Shown piece by piece: positions 8,851 to 16,181 of a stretch of DNA of 50,361 nt (position 1 is its first letter; every line of letters begins with the position of its first letter). A program made the position numbers and the translations under genes. Location of the stretch: positions 1 through 50,361 of the forward strand of contig CACYGY010000011.1 of assembly GCA_902774025.1 (NCBI GenBank), read 5' to 3'. Below the pieces are notes generated by a model that worked only from the letters and a program-made list of their open reading frames with translations, did no database searches and was not told the DNA's origin. This DNA is from an uncultured Eubacteriales bacterium (lineage in GTDB: Bacteria; Bacillota; Clostridia; Christensenellales; Aristaeellaceae).

Positions 8851-10268
8851 AGGCATATTTGCTTTTGACAGACCGCGTTAACAGGGATACAGAGCTGCTT
8901 GCACAGTCGCTTGAGGCAGCGGGCTATTCTTTTCACACAATAAGCCTTGCGTATGACGGCTTTCTGCAGGATCACGCGTGGAACCCGTTTGCGTATTATA
9001 CCGGTGCTTTGGACGGAAACCGGACGGGAAAGCCGCTGTATTTCAACCGTCTGCCCGTACCGCGGCACTGGGAGATCACCGGAAACTTCAGTGATGGCGA
9101 AATCATCGATTTTGACAGGCGCCGTGCGAGGATCACCTATGCTTTTCCCGAATACAGGCGGTACATAAAAACCGTGGAATGGCTCAATGACTACGGCAGG
9201 ATTTGTACAAGCGACCACTACGACCGCTTCGGGAAGCGGTTTGCGATGACGGTGATGGATGCCGAAGGAAAGGCGATCCTCCGCACTTACTATGACAGCG
9301 CGGGATGCGAAGCGATCACGGAAAACCTTGTGACCAGAGATATTATTCTCCACAAAGACGGCAGGGACAGAGTCTTTGACAGCATCGTCAGCTTCTGCGT
9401 ACATTTTATGCATGAGGCGGGGCTTGTCGCACCGCATATTTTCTACAACTCACTCGCCGCGCCGTATCAGATCTCCGAATACCTCGGAAGGCGTGAGGGG
9501 ATTACGGGAGACGATATCCTTTTCTGGCAGGAACCGGTCCCGAATGGGATTCCGGGCAACATGCGCACAATTCTGGACGGGTCGTCCCCGCGTACGCGGC
9601 ATGTTTTCGTACAGCGTGCGGACGCTTATGACCGGCTCGTTTCCCTTGGCGCACAGAAAACAAAGATGGACCGGCTGGGTTTTGTTTACCGGCTGAAGCG
9701 CGAAAACAAAGGCACCCCGAAAGCCCTGATTCTGACGAATTCCGACCAGGTGGAGCGGCTTTCGGAGCTGGCGGAGGCGCTGCCGGAGATCACATTTACA
9801 GTGGGTGCGCTGACGGAAATGTCCAGAAAGCTTTTGACCCTCGGCACAAGACCGAATATCATCACAATCCCCACGATCAGCGGGGAGCGGGTGGAAGCGC
9901 TGTTCGAAGAATGCGATTTCTATCTGGATATCAATCATGGCCGGGAAATCTGTGACGCGGTGAACAAGGCGTTTTTTCACAACCTGCTGATTCTCGGATT
10001 TTCCCAGACGCTCCACAACAAAGCCTGTACCGCCCCGACGCATGTATTCCGCGTATCGGAGGCGGAGCAGCTGAAGAACACGCTTCTGCGTGCGGTGACG
10101 GAACCGGATTTCCGTAAAAAATGTCTTGCGGATCAGATGCACCATGCGATGGCGGAAACACCGCAGCGGTACCGGGAACTGATCGGGGGAATTACCCTTT
10201 CACCCATGCAGGACCGAAGCGCCGGATCTGCCCGGAATCCTCTCCTGCACAGTGATGAAGAAAAGTAA
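8847..10268 (+). CDS. gtfB: Accessory Sec glycosyltransferase-stabilising protein GtfB
   Basis: 473 residues, GT-B-like. In characterised systems GtfB has little catalytic activity and serves as the acceptor-recognition and stabilising partner of GtfA. The sequence starts MKAYLLLTDRVNRDTELL. It carries a C-terminal half with LILTNSDQVERLSELAEALPEI-type and FYLDINHGREICDAVNKAFF features found in GtfB/GtfQ proteins (the His-Gly-Arg-Glu stretch near residue 370). It lacks an EX7E motif, consistent with the non-catalytic role. It is last in the operon and overlaps gtfA by four bases. No asp4, asp5, gtf3 or nss follows, so this is a minimal set. No clear terminator follows immediately. Confidence 0.9.
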   Translation: MKAYLLLTDRVNRDTELLAQSLEAAGYSFHTISLAYDGFLQDHAWNPFAYYTGALDGNRTGKPLYFNRLPVPRHWEITGNFSDGEIIDFDRRRARITYAFPEYRRYIKTVEWLNDYGRICTSDHYDRFGKRFAMTVMDAEGKAILRTYYDSAGCEAITENLVTRDIILHKDGRDRVFDSIVSFCVHFMHEAGLVAPHIFYNSLAAPYQISEYLGRREGITGDDILFWQEPVPNGIPGNMRTILDGSSPRTRHVFVQRADAYDRLVSLGAQKTKMDRLGFVYRLKRENKGTPKALILTNSDQVERLSELAEALPEITFTVGALTEMSRKLLTLGTRPNIITIPTISGERVEALFEECDFYLDINHGREICDAVNKAFFHNLLILGFSQTLHNKACTAPTHVFRVSEAEQLKNTLLRAVTEPDFRKKCLADQMHHAMAETPQRYRELIGGITLSPMQDRSAGSARNPLLHSDEEK

Positions 10269-10341
10269 CAACCTGCACCTCGACGTTCTTCCTGCCGGAA
10301 TCAGTGGTTTCACCTTCTCTGGGTGACTGCAGGGAGGATTC

Positions 10342-10518
10342 ATGGCAAAGGAAAACAGGTTCAGGGCAAACCCGACCGGGGCGGTCAGGCGCATACGGGA
10401 AACGCTCAGTCCGGCATGGACCTCCTTAACCCGACTTAAAGGTTTGTCCTCACCGGACTGTGTCTTCAGCCCGTTAGCGGACAGATCGCAGGCTGGTTAT
10501 GGCTTTCCGCCGTCGTGA
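10342..10518 (+). CDS. Possible small basic protein, 58 residues
   Basis: A 58-codon frame (ATG at 10342, TGA at 10516-10518) begins 74 bases after gtfB with GGGAGG only five bases ahead of the ATG. The predicted product (MAKENRFRANPTGAVRRIRE at the N-terminus) is rich in Arg, Ser and Pro, has no membrane segment and no family I recognise. The ribosome binding site is the only real argument for translation. Chance occurrence in GC-rich DNA is quite possible. If real, it would be the eighth gene of the accessory Sec transcript. Confidence 0.2.
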   Translation: MAKENRFRANPTGAVRRIRETLSPAWTSLTRLKGLSSPDCVFSPLADRSQAGYGFPPS

Positions 10519-10600
10519 ACGGGCGGGGACAAGGCGCAAAATGATCCCTGAAAGGCCCTTCCATGCTGCCGTCCGGCCTTTCCCCGACAGACACCGCGGT

Positions 10601-10627
10601 CTGTGTGCAGGCCACGCCTGCACACAG
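10601..10627. repeat. Perfect 11-bp inverted repeat
   Basis: CTGTGTGCAGG and its exact reverse complement are separated by CCACG, giving an 11-bp stem with a five-base loop. There is no T-tract on either side, so it is not a standard intrinsic terminator. It lies in the gene-poor tract downstream of gtfB and could be an RNA stem-loop or a protein-binding palindrome. Confidence 0.6.
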
Positions 10628-11081
10628 CCGCTTCTCCGACAGGTCTCCCGGTCTGCCGCCGTCTGTCTGATCCTCACGCCTGACCGTAAAGGTCTCATCG
10701 GATCATGCTCAGCCATCAGGGACGATGTCCGATACATCATCTTCCGGCACGGGAAAAGGCTTTTCCAGACAGGATCGCGACGTCATGAAGGATTGCGGTG
10801 ATTCCGTTAATCCGACCTGAAGCTCAGGTGCCGGAAAACAACAGGCACGACTCCGTTCATTCACGGATGAAAATCCTGGGACTGCAGGGTATGGTGCCCG
10901 TTATGGGCGTAAACGACTGAAAGCCCTGCGGCGGTGCCGTACCCCGACATCTGTCCGGTCCAATCGGCTGAATACCGCATCAGAGCAGTATGGGACAGTC
11001 CGCCGGAGCGAAGGAATGGATCAGGTCGGTTTTCCCAGGATATCACTCCCTGCAGTGAGCATCAGACAGGTCAGGAAAATC

Positions 11082-11120
11082 CAAAGAAGAAAGCCGCCCG
11101 AAGGTGCGCTTTCTTCTTTG
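11082..11120 (+). terminator. Strong A/T-flanked hairpin, probable intrinsic terminator
   Basis: The arms CAAAGAAGAAAGC and GCTTTCTTCTTTG are perfect complements. The interior GCC plus CGAA loop plus GGTGCGC extends the stem to about 18 bp with one bulge. An A-rich 5' arm and T-rich 3' arm around a GC core are typical of (bidirectional) intrinsic terminators, although the T-run lies within the arm. It could end the accessory Sec transcript some 800 bases after gtfB. Confidence 0.55.
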
Positions 11121-11785
11121 AATGCAGGGGATGAATCTCTCTTCTGTTTCTGTGCCAATGTCGTTTCGTTCAGACCGGCCTCACATCGCGCAGTGCGTGC
11201 ATGCGTGCCGCTTCATTGCCGGTTTGGCGTGAAAGGCCTGCAGTTCCTTCATGGAACGCTTCGCGCTGATATCCTCCATATCCGGTTCCCGGAGTTTCAT
11301 CTGTACCATCCGCCAGGGTTCCGCTTCCCACCGGAGAACGGGCTGTCTGCCTGTCATACCGTTCCTCCTCCGTGATCCCTGCTCCGGACGGGTCCCACAT
11401 CAGGAAGGAATCCATGGTTTCTGTCCTGAAAGAATCTGCCGCCGTCAGAAAGCGGCGGACAGGCGAAGGTCGGTGGGCAAAGCGCGGATTTCCGTAAAAT
11501 GCCGGATGGCCGGGACACGCCCGGAAGCACCGTTTTTCCGGGCAGAACCCATCAGCGCCTCTGTGGGTCCGGAGCTGCGAACCGTGTCGCATTCACGCCT
11601 GTACCCGCTGCGCGGGTCACGGCGGACGCCCGGCACAGAGGCTGTACCGGGCTCGTTTCATCCGCTGCAGCGGATTTTCCGCCCATGAGGGCATATTTCC
11701 GGGACGGATCTGAGGAAACCGCCTCCGGTACCAAAGCAGGGGACGGGCGGAGAGGACGGTTTCCGGCCCTGTGCCCAATGGAAAG

Positions 11786-11812
11786 ACGGGGAGGAGACGG
11801 AATTCTCCCCGT
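11786..11812 (-). terminator. Hairpin after nanQ, weak terminator
   Basis: ACGGGGAG and CTCCCCGT form an 8-bp stem around an 11-base loop, five bases beyond the end of the - strand sialate operon. Read on the - strand the stem is followed by CTTTCC, a poor U-tract. Its placement suits termination of the nanE-nanK-nanQ message. Confidence 0.4.
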
Positions 11813-11816
11813 GAAT

Positions 11817-12257
11817 TCAGGTGAGGACTTTCACAACCATTTTACGGCACACAGACGGTCCTTCCGCGGGATTTCCCGGCGCATGCATTTCAGATGGCAG
11901 AAAGATCACAAACCATCCGCTTTCAAGCACAAAGGGAAGCCCCGATGACACCCGGCAGGGATAAAAATCCCTGCCGGGTGTTTCTTCACCCATTGAGCCA
12001 TCTGTTCCCAGGAAGAATTTTTCCTTTCCGGCCACCACCACCTGAATATCCGAATACAGACGGTGCGCCTCATAGGCCGGCTCTTTTTCTGAAAGACGGT
12101 TGTCCGCCAGGGTTGCGAATACATTCTCCCCGTTCACCGGGTAACTGCCCGGGGTGAGGGCGGAAAGATCCTTCCCGCTGAGCCATTCCACCGCGGTCCG
12201 GAAGTGTTCGCCCAGTCCGGCGTATTTCCGAATGTGATCCACGCTGTCAATGATCAT
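11817..12257 (-). CDS. nanQ: YhcH/YjgK/YiaL family protein, probable sialic acid anomerase NanQ
   Basis: 146 residues, a single cupin-like YhcH/YjgK/YiaL domain. Conserved landmarks are YEAHRLYSDIQ (residues ~62-72), with the metal-ligand His, and the C-terminal FLPSEMHAPG, with a second His, followed by the typical KMVVKV ending. Members in nan operons (NanQ in E. coli) speed interconversion of alpha and beta N-acetylneuraminate so that the lyase receives its preferred anomer. The start overlaps the nanK stop by four bases. The last part of the coding region contains a perfect 15-bp hairpin (11948-11981), described separately. Family assignment is strong; the anomerase role is inferred from the operon. 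Confidence 0.82.
   Translation of the reverse strand: MIIDSVDHIRKYAGLGEHFRTAVEWLSGKDLSALTPGSYPVNGENVFATLADNRLSEKEPAYEAHRLYSDIQVVVAGKEKFFLGTDGSMGEETPGRDFYPCRVSSGLPFVLESGWFVIFLPSEMHAPGNPAEGPSVCRKMVVKVLT
11948..11981 (+). terminator. Perfect 15-bp hairpin inside the nanQ coding region
   Basis: ACACCCGGCAGGGAT, loop AAAA, then the exact reverse complement, followed on the + strand by TTCTTC. On the - strand (the sense of nanQ) no T-tract follows. It therefore looks like a + strand intrinsic terminator lying antisense within nanQ, possibly stopping read-through from the accessory Sec side. It is remarkable because the codons are simultaneously constrained by protein sequence. Confidence 0.5.
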
Positions 12258-13168
12258 GGTTCCTTCTGCTCCTTTCGGTCCAGCCAGTAACGCACCGCTC
12301 CGGCCATGCCCGCGTCATTGCCCAGGGAGGCGCGCTCCACGCGGAGGTTTTCCCTGAACCGGGGCATGGTATGGGACAGGACTTCCTCCCTGAGCGGCCG
12401 GATCAGCAGGTCCTCCTGGGCACTGACACCGCCGCCGAGCAGAACCATCTCCGGATTGAAAATGTGAACAAGACCGGAAATGCCCGCGGCGATATCCCGG
12501 ATCCAGGCATGCAGGACGTCCAGGAAGATTTCATCTCCCGCTTCCGCCTTTTCGAAAATGGTTCTGCCATCCAGACGATCCAGACCGGTCTTCTCTGTGC
12601 ATTTTCGGATCAGGGCCGTGGTGGAAGCGTAGTTTTCAAAGCAGCCCCGAAGGCCGCATGGACAGGGCAGACCATCGGCATACAGCGGAAAATGGCCCAG
12701 CTCTCCGGCAATCCCCCGCCTGCCCTCCAGAATTTTTCCGTCCACCACAACGCCGCCGCCGACACCGGTTCCCAGTGTGACCATCAGCACATTTTTCAGC
12801 CCCTGTGCCTTTCCGGTAAAGCACTCCCCCAGCACGGCCGCATTCGCGTCGTTCAGAACCCAGGTTTCGGCACCGAAGGCCTCCTCCAGTCCGGCCTTCA
12901 GCCGGGTTCCCTCATAATTCGGGATTTTCCCGTTCGTCCCGATGATCACGCCGGTCTCTGTTTCCACCTGACCCGTGGCGGAAACAGCAATCCCTTCCGG
13001 ATGGCATTCCCCGAGGAAACGCCGCGCCGCCTCCCTTACGGTTACAAAAATGGGCGTGCGGTATCCGTCAAAGGCAACATCCGCGGATGTCTTCTGATAC
13101 AGATTGCCCTTCCGGTCGGCCAGGGCGAGCTTGACGGCTGTGCCGCCGATATCCAGTGCCAGGATCAT
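12254..13168 (-). CDS. nanK: ROK family kinase, probable N-acetylmannosamine kinase NanK
   Basis: 304-residue ROK sugar kinase. It has the N-terminal phosphate-binding loop LDIGGTAVKLAL (residues 4-15), a catalytic Asp in NDANAAVLGE (~residue 107), and the glycine loop LGTGVGGGVV (~131-140). The structural zinc motif HFPLYADGLPCPCGLRGC follows (Cys-x-Cys-Gly-x-x-Gly-Cys-x-Glu near residues 168-178). Within a run of nan genes the substrate is most likely ManNAc, giving ManNAc-6-P for the neighbouring NanE. Glucokinase and N-acetylglucosamine kinase belong to the same family, so substrate is inferred from context. Four-base ATGA overlaps join it to nanE upstream and nanQ downstream. Confidence 0.88.
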   Translation of the reverse strand: MILALDIGGTAVKLALADRKGNLYQKTSADVAFDGYRTPIFVTVREAARRFLGECHPEGIAVSATGQVETETGVIIGTNGKIPNYEGTRLKAGLEEAFGAETWVLNDANAAVLGECFTGKAQGLKNVLMVTLGTGVGGGVVVDGKILEGRRGIAGELGHFPLYADGLPCPCGLRGCFENYASTTALIRKCTEKTGLDRLDGRTIFEKAEAGDEIFLDVLHAWIRDIAAGISGLVHIFNPEMVLLGGGVSAQEDLLIRPLREEVLSHTMPRFRENLRVERASLGNDAGMAGAVRYWLDRKEQKEP

Positions 13169-13860
13169 CGGATCACCGCCATAAACCGGCTGGCGATTTC
13201 CAGGGGCCGGGTAATGGCACCGCCCACCACAACGGCCCAGGCTCCGATCTCCAGCATTTTTTTCGCCTGTTCAGGGGTGTGAACGCGGCCCTCTGCGATC
13301 ACGGGACAGGGCAGCTCCCGGACCATCTGTTCCACCAGTTCATAATTGGGATCCCCCTTGCAGTGGGCTGTGGCGGCGGTATAGCCGTTCATGGTGGAGC
13401 CCACCAGGTCCGCGCCGGCTTCCCAGGCGGCCTTCGCCTCCTGCAGGGTGGCGCAGTCCGCCATGATGATGATATTCGGGTATTTCTCCTTCACCTTCCG
13501 GAGAAATTCCGGAGCAGTCAGCCCGTCACCCCGCTGCGTGTCCGTGCAGTCGATGGAAACAATGTCCGACAGGGCTTCCATGCACTCATCCACTTCCCGC
13601 ATGGTCATGGTAATCCTGCCGGTATAGCCCGGGTATTCCCGCTTGATCAGGCCGATTACCGGAAGGCCGGTTTCCTCCTTGATTCCGGTAATGTCGCGCA
13701 CAGAGCTTGTGCGGATCATCTTCGCGCCGGCCAGCTTTGCCGCCCTGGCCATGAGCGGCATGACGGAACGGTCCGGGTCATACAGCGGTTCACCGGGCGT
13801 CGCCTGACAGGAAACGATGATGGTTCCCTTCATCAGCTGAAACAGTTCTTCCCTGGTCAT
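13165..13860 (-). CDS. nanE: N-acetylmannosamine-6-phosphate 2-epimerase NanE
   Basis: 231-residue TIM-barrel enzyme converting ManNAc-6-P to GlcNAc-6-P, the last step specific to sialic acid breakdown. Family signatures in order: IVSCQATPGEPL near residue 15, GLIKREYPG near residue 70, SIDCTDTQR (catalytic region, ~102), MADCATLQEA (~133), GSTMNGYTA (~153) and PVIAEGRVHTPEQA (~186). Length matches NanE (about 230). The start has an AAGGAG-type site (about 13864-13869). It is the first structural gene downstream of the regulator and is separated from it by about 30 bases, so regulator and enzymes are probably cotranscribed. Confidence 0.95.
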   Translation of the reverse strand: MTREELFQLMKGTIIVSCQATPGEPLYDPDRSVMPLMARAAKLAGAKMIRTSSVRDITGIKEETGLPVIGLIKREYPGYTGRITMTMREVDECMEALSDIVSIDCTDTQRGDGLTAPEFLRKVKEKYPNIIIMADCATLQEAKAAWEAGADLVGSTMNGYTAATAHCKGDPNYELVEQMVRELPCPVIAEGRVHTPEQAKKMLEIGAWAVVVGGAITRPLEIASRFMAVIR

Positions 13861-13890
13861 AAACAGATCTCCTTTCGTGGTTCCATTCGG

Positions 13891-14589
13891 TCAGTCTTCT
13901 CCGTAATCTTTTCTTTCCCGGCTGTATTTGCCGGAAGTGTAATGCCGGTCCATGGCCCGGGCAAATGCCATGTAGTCGTATTCCTCCAGACCCTGCACAA
14001 TGGCTTCGTGCTTGGAGACGGAGGTGGCCAGGTGCGGGAGCTTTTCCTCCAGCTGGTAGTCCTTGTCGATTTCCCAGATGGCGTTGAGCAGGGAATTCAG
14101 GACCGGATTGCCGATGGAGGAGAAGAGCGTCATATGGAAATCCCTGTCCTCCGCCGCAAAAACACCGCTCTCCTCCCAGCTGATCCGCATCCGCTCCACC
14201 AGCTCCCGCATATGTCGGATCTGCTCCGGCCGGATGCTGTCAAAGGCCTGCCGCATGAAGCCCAGCTCCAGGATCTTGCGGACCTGAAACATCTGGCGGA
14301 TGTGCTCGTCGTCCCCGGCCAGGTTGAACAGCATGATATGCTGGAGGAAAAAGTCCAGGTTAAACTCCATAACCTCCGTCCCGCGCCCGGGGCAGGCCTT
14401 GACCAGGCCCATGAGTTCCATGCTCTTGATCGCTTCCCGCAAAACATTCCGGCTGACGCCGATCTCCTGACACAGCTGTGCCTCGCTGGGGAGAATGTCC
14501 CCCTGCTTCAGCTGATTCATCAGGATATAAGTGCGCACTTCCCGGAACGCATGGATGAACAACTTCTCGTGCACTTCCTTTTCAGACAT
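13891..14589 (-). CDS. GntR family (FadR/FCD) transcriptional regulator of the sialate locus
   Basis: 232 residues. The N-terminal winged helix-turn-helix (residues ~10-75) contains the GntR signature LPSEAQLCQEIGVSRNVLRE and the wing GRGTEV. The C-terminal helical FCD ligand-binding domain (residues ~90-220) has likely metal-binding positions in EDRDFH (~150), SKHEAI (~195) and DRHYTSG (~218). FCD regulators of this position usually bind a pathway intermediate such as sialic acid or ManNAc-6-P and repress divergent operons. It is transcribed away from the transporter genes from its own promoter (14635-14663). A perfect palindrome at 14728-14742 and a degenerate copy at 14613-14627 are its candidate operators, suggesting autoregulation. 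Ligand is inferred, not shown. Confidence 0.88.
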   Translation of the reverse strand: MSEKEVHEKLFIHAFREVRTYILMNQLKQGDILPSEAQLCQEIGVSRNVLREAIKSMELMGLVKACPGRGTEVMEFNLDFFLQHIMLFNLAGDDEHIRQMFQVRKILELGFMRQAFDSIRPEQIRHMRELVERMRISWEESGVFAAEDRDFHMTLFSSIGNPVLNSLLNAIWEIDKDYQLEEKLPHLATSVSKHEAIVQGLEEYDYMAFARAMDRHYTSGKYSRERKDYGED

Positions 14590-14612
14590 GGCCTTTTCCT
14601 CCTTCTTCCCTT

Positions 14613-14627
14613 AAATAGCCTACATTT
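14613..14627. promoter_or_regulatory. Degenerate copy of the regulator palindrome
   Basis: AAATAGCCTACATTT matches 11 of 15 positions of the perfect palindrome at 14728-14742, including one whole half-site (TACATTT). It lies 8 bases downstream of the regulator gene's -10 box, around its transcription start, where a bound repressor would block initiation. Confidence 0.45.
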
Positions 14628-14634
14628 CGCGCTT

Positions 14635-14663
14635 ATTATATGTAATCCGACCATCAGCGTCAA
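14635..14663 (-). promoter_or_regulatory. Sigma-A-type promoter of the GntR-nanEKQ operon
   Basis: On the - strand TTGACG (14663-14658), a 17-base spacer, then a perfect TATAAT (14640-14635). It lies 45 bases upstream of the regulator start codon, which is preceded by AAGGAGG (about 14599-14605). Confidence 0.8.
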
Positions 14664-14712
14664 CGAAAACAGTGCAAATCGGAAAAATTTTTGCCAATTT
14701 TGAAAAATGTTG

Positions 14713-14741
14713 TTGACAGGAGAATTTAAATGTAGTACATT
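14713..14741 (+). promoter_or_regulatory. Sigma-A-type promoter of the sialate transporter operon
   Basis: TTGACA (14713-14718, perfect -35), a 17-base spacer, and TACATT (14736-14741). The -10 box lies inside the palindrome at 14728-14742. The leader of about 75 bases carries two small hairpins (14751-14767 and 14781-14798) before the ribosome binding site GAAGGAGGA. Confidence 0.75.
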
Positions 14742-14742
14742 T
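14728..14742. promoter_or_regulatory. Candidate operator palindrome of the GntR regulator
   Basis: AAATGTA-G-TACATTT is a perfect 7-1-7 inverted repeat covering the -10 box of the + strand promoter. Size and symmetry suit a FadR-type GntR dimer. Binding would repress the binding-protein/permease/nanA operon. Confidence 0.65.
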
Positions 14743-14750
14743 CCGCCAGA

Positions 14751-14798
14751 GCCCGCTGCGAGCGGGCAAAACCTGAAGATTTGCCGGCCTGCCGGCAA
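14751..14798 (+). other. Two leader hairpins ahead of the binding-protein gene
   Basis: GCCCGCT-GCG-AGCGGGC (14751-14767) and TTGCCGG-CCTG-CCGGCAA (14781-14798) lie in the untranslated leader. The second is followed by a purine-rich stretch ending in the ribosome binding site rather than by a T-run, so they are more likely message-stabilising than terminating. Confidence 0.45.
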
Positions 14799-14821
14799 GA
14801 AAAAAGAAGGAGGACCTGTTC

Positions 14822-16087
14822 ATGAAAAAGCTCATCGCTCTGCTGCTCTGTCTGATGCTGGCGATACCGGTATTCGCCATGGCAGACGACACCGTTGAGA
14901 TCACCCTGTGGACCTACCCCATCGGAAGCTGGGGCAGTGCGGAGACGGTTGACGGCATCATTGCCAGCTTCAACGCGGTGCATCCCGGGATCAAAGTGAC
15001 CGTACAGTATCTGGATTACACCTCCGGTGATGATCAGGTGACCACGGCCATCGAGGCCAGGACGACCCCCGACATCATCATGGAAGGCCCGGAGCGCCTG
15101 GTGGCCAACTGGGGCGCCGCGGGCAAAATGCTGGACATTTCCGATCTGTGGACGGACACCAGGGACGACATCATTGCGGCCAGCCCTGCCGTGGAAGCCG
15201 CCTGCCGGAATGCCGAGGGCAAGTACTTTGAGTATCCGCTGTGCATGACCACCCACTGCATGGTCATCAACTACAATGACTTTGAGAAGGCGGACGCTCT
15301 CCAGTATATCGACGAAACCACCCATACCTGGACCACCGAGAACTTCCTGAAGGCGATTGATGCACTGAACGCTGCCGGATTCCTGCCCACGGCCGTGATC
15401 TACTGCGGCGGCCAGGGGGGCGACCAGGGCACCCGTGCGCTGGTGACGAACCTGTACTCCGGCCAGTTCACCAGTGCGGATCACTCCGCCTATACCATGG
15501 ATACCGAAGAGAACATCAAAGCGCTGACCCTGCTGCAGAGCCTGGTGAACGAAGGCAAGCTGGAAGCGGATCCCGCCATCGTGGCCGGTGATGAAATCGC
15601 CCTGTTCTGCAACTCCACCATCTCCATGGGCTTCTGCTGGAATGCCTCCGCGGCTGTTTCCAACAAGGCCAGCCTGGCGGATGACGTCAAAGTCTTCCCG
15701 ATGGCCTTCCCCTCTGATGACGGCATTCCGGAACTGCAGGGCGGCATCTGGGGCTTCGGGCTGTTCGACAACGGCAATGAAGCCAGGGTGGCGGCTGCCA
15801 AGACCTTCGTGAAGTTTGTGTGTGACGATCCTTCCCAGGCCGCGGCCAGCGTTTATGCCTCCGGTTTCTTCCCCACCCGCGCTTCCCTGGGAGACATCTA
15901 TGCCGGGACCGAGAAGGCGGAGAACGGTGATTACGCCATCTTTATGCCCTTCCTGGGCGACTACTACCAGGTGACCCCGAACTGGGCGGCACAGCGCACC
16001 GAATGGTGGAATCTGCTCCAGCGGATCTTCGCCGGCGGCGATGTGGCCACCGAAGTGGCGACCTACTGCGCCAATGCCAACAAATAA
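14822..16087 (+). CDS. Extracellular sugar-binding protein of a CUT1 ABC transporter, probably for sialic acid
   Basis: 421 residues. The signal peptide (residues 1-21) has positive MKK, a hydrophobic core and an AMA-type cleavage site; no lipobox Cys follows, so the mature protein is not an obvious lipoprotein. The remainder is an SBP_bac_1-type two-lobe binding protein: EITLWTYP near residue 26, TPDIIMEGPE near residue 80, and late features PTRASLGDIY and WWNLLQRIF. It sits first in an operon with two CUT1 permeases and nanA, which suggests N-acetylneuraminate or a related sialic acid as ligand. Unlike most Gram-positive binding proteins it shows no membrane attachment. The ligand is inferred from context only. 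Confidence 0.85.
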   Translation: MKKLIALLLCLMLAIPVFAMADDTVEITLWTYPIGSWGSAETVDGIIASFNAVHPGIKVTVQYLDYTSGDDQVTTAIEARTTPDIIMEGPERLVANWGAAGKMLDISDLWTDTRDDIIAASPAVEAACRNAEGKYFEYPLCMTTHCMVINYNDFEKADALQYIDETTHTWTTENFLKAIDALNAAGFLPTAVIYCGGQGGDQGTRALVTNLYSGQFTSADHSAYTMDTEENIKALTLLQSLVNEGKLEADPAIVAGDEIALFCNSTISMGFCWNASAAVSNKASLADDVKVFPMAFPSDDGIPELQGGIWGFGLFDNGNEARVAAAKTFVKFVCDDPSQAAASVYASGFFPTRASLGDIYAGTEKAENGDYAIFMPFLGDYYQVTPNWAAQRTEWWNLLQRIFAGGDVATEVATYCANANK

Positions 16088-16116
16088 GGGTTTCCGCCGA
16101 GACACGGAATGAAAAC

Positions 16117-16156
16117 AGGCGCGCCTCCGTTCCCCGCCGGGGTCGGCGGCGCGCCT
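16117..16156 (+). other. Intercistronic stem-loop between binding protein and permease genes
   Basis: AGGCGCGCC and GGCGCGCCT form a 9-bp outer stem enclosing CCG/CGG and CCCC/GGGG inner stems with a GCC loop, followed by TTTCC. Such elements often protect the upstream message and reduce read-through, raising binding protein over permease levels. Confidence 0.65.
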
Positions 16157-16181
16157 TTCCTTACAAGGAGGGATTTCCCCG

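Larger units (their letters stand above)
10269..11816. other. Long intergenic tract with hairpins and no convincing gene
   Basis: About 1.5 kb between the accessory Sec operon and the sialic-acid locus. Open frames of 60-149 codons occur in several phases on both strands, but they overlap one another, lack ribosome binding sites and encode Arg/Pro/Ser-rich strings typical of GC-rich non-coding DNA. What stands out is secondary structure: perfect or near-perfect inverted repeats at 10601-10627, 11082-11120, 11603-11617, 11660-11675 and 11786-11812. One small frame with a good ribosome binding site is listed separately. The tract could be decayed coding sequence, untranslated RNA, or both. No tRNA or rRNA was recognised. 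Confidence 0.55.

Noticed and set aside
11251..11948. Overlapping frames of 119-149 codons in the gene-poor tract
   Set aside because: Several frames on both strands overlap, with no ribosome binding sites and Arg/Pro/Ser-rich content.
13156..14703. 515-codon + strand frame across nanE and the regulator
   Set aside because: Antisense to two convincing genes and running through their promoter region; no domain seen.
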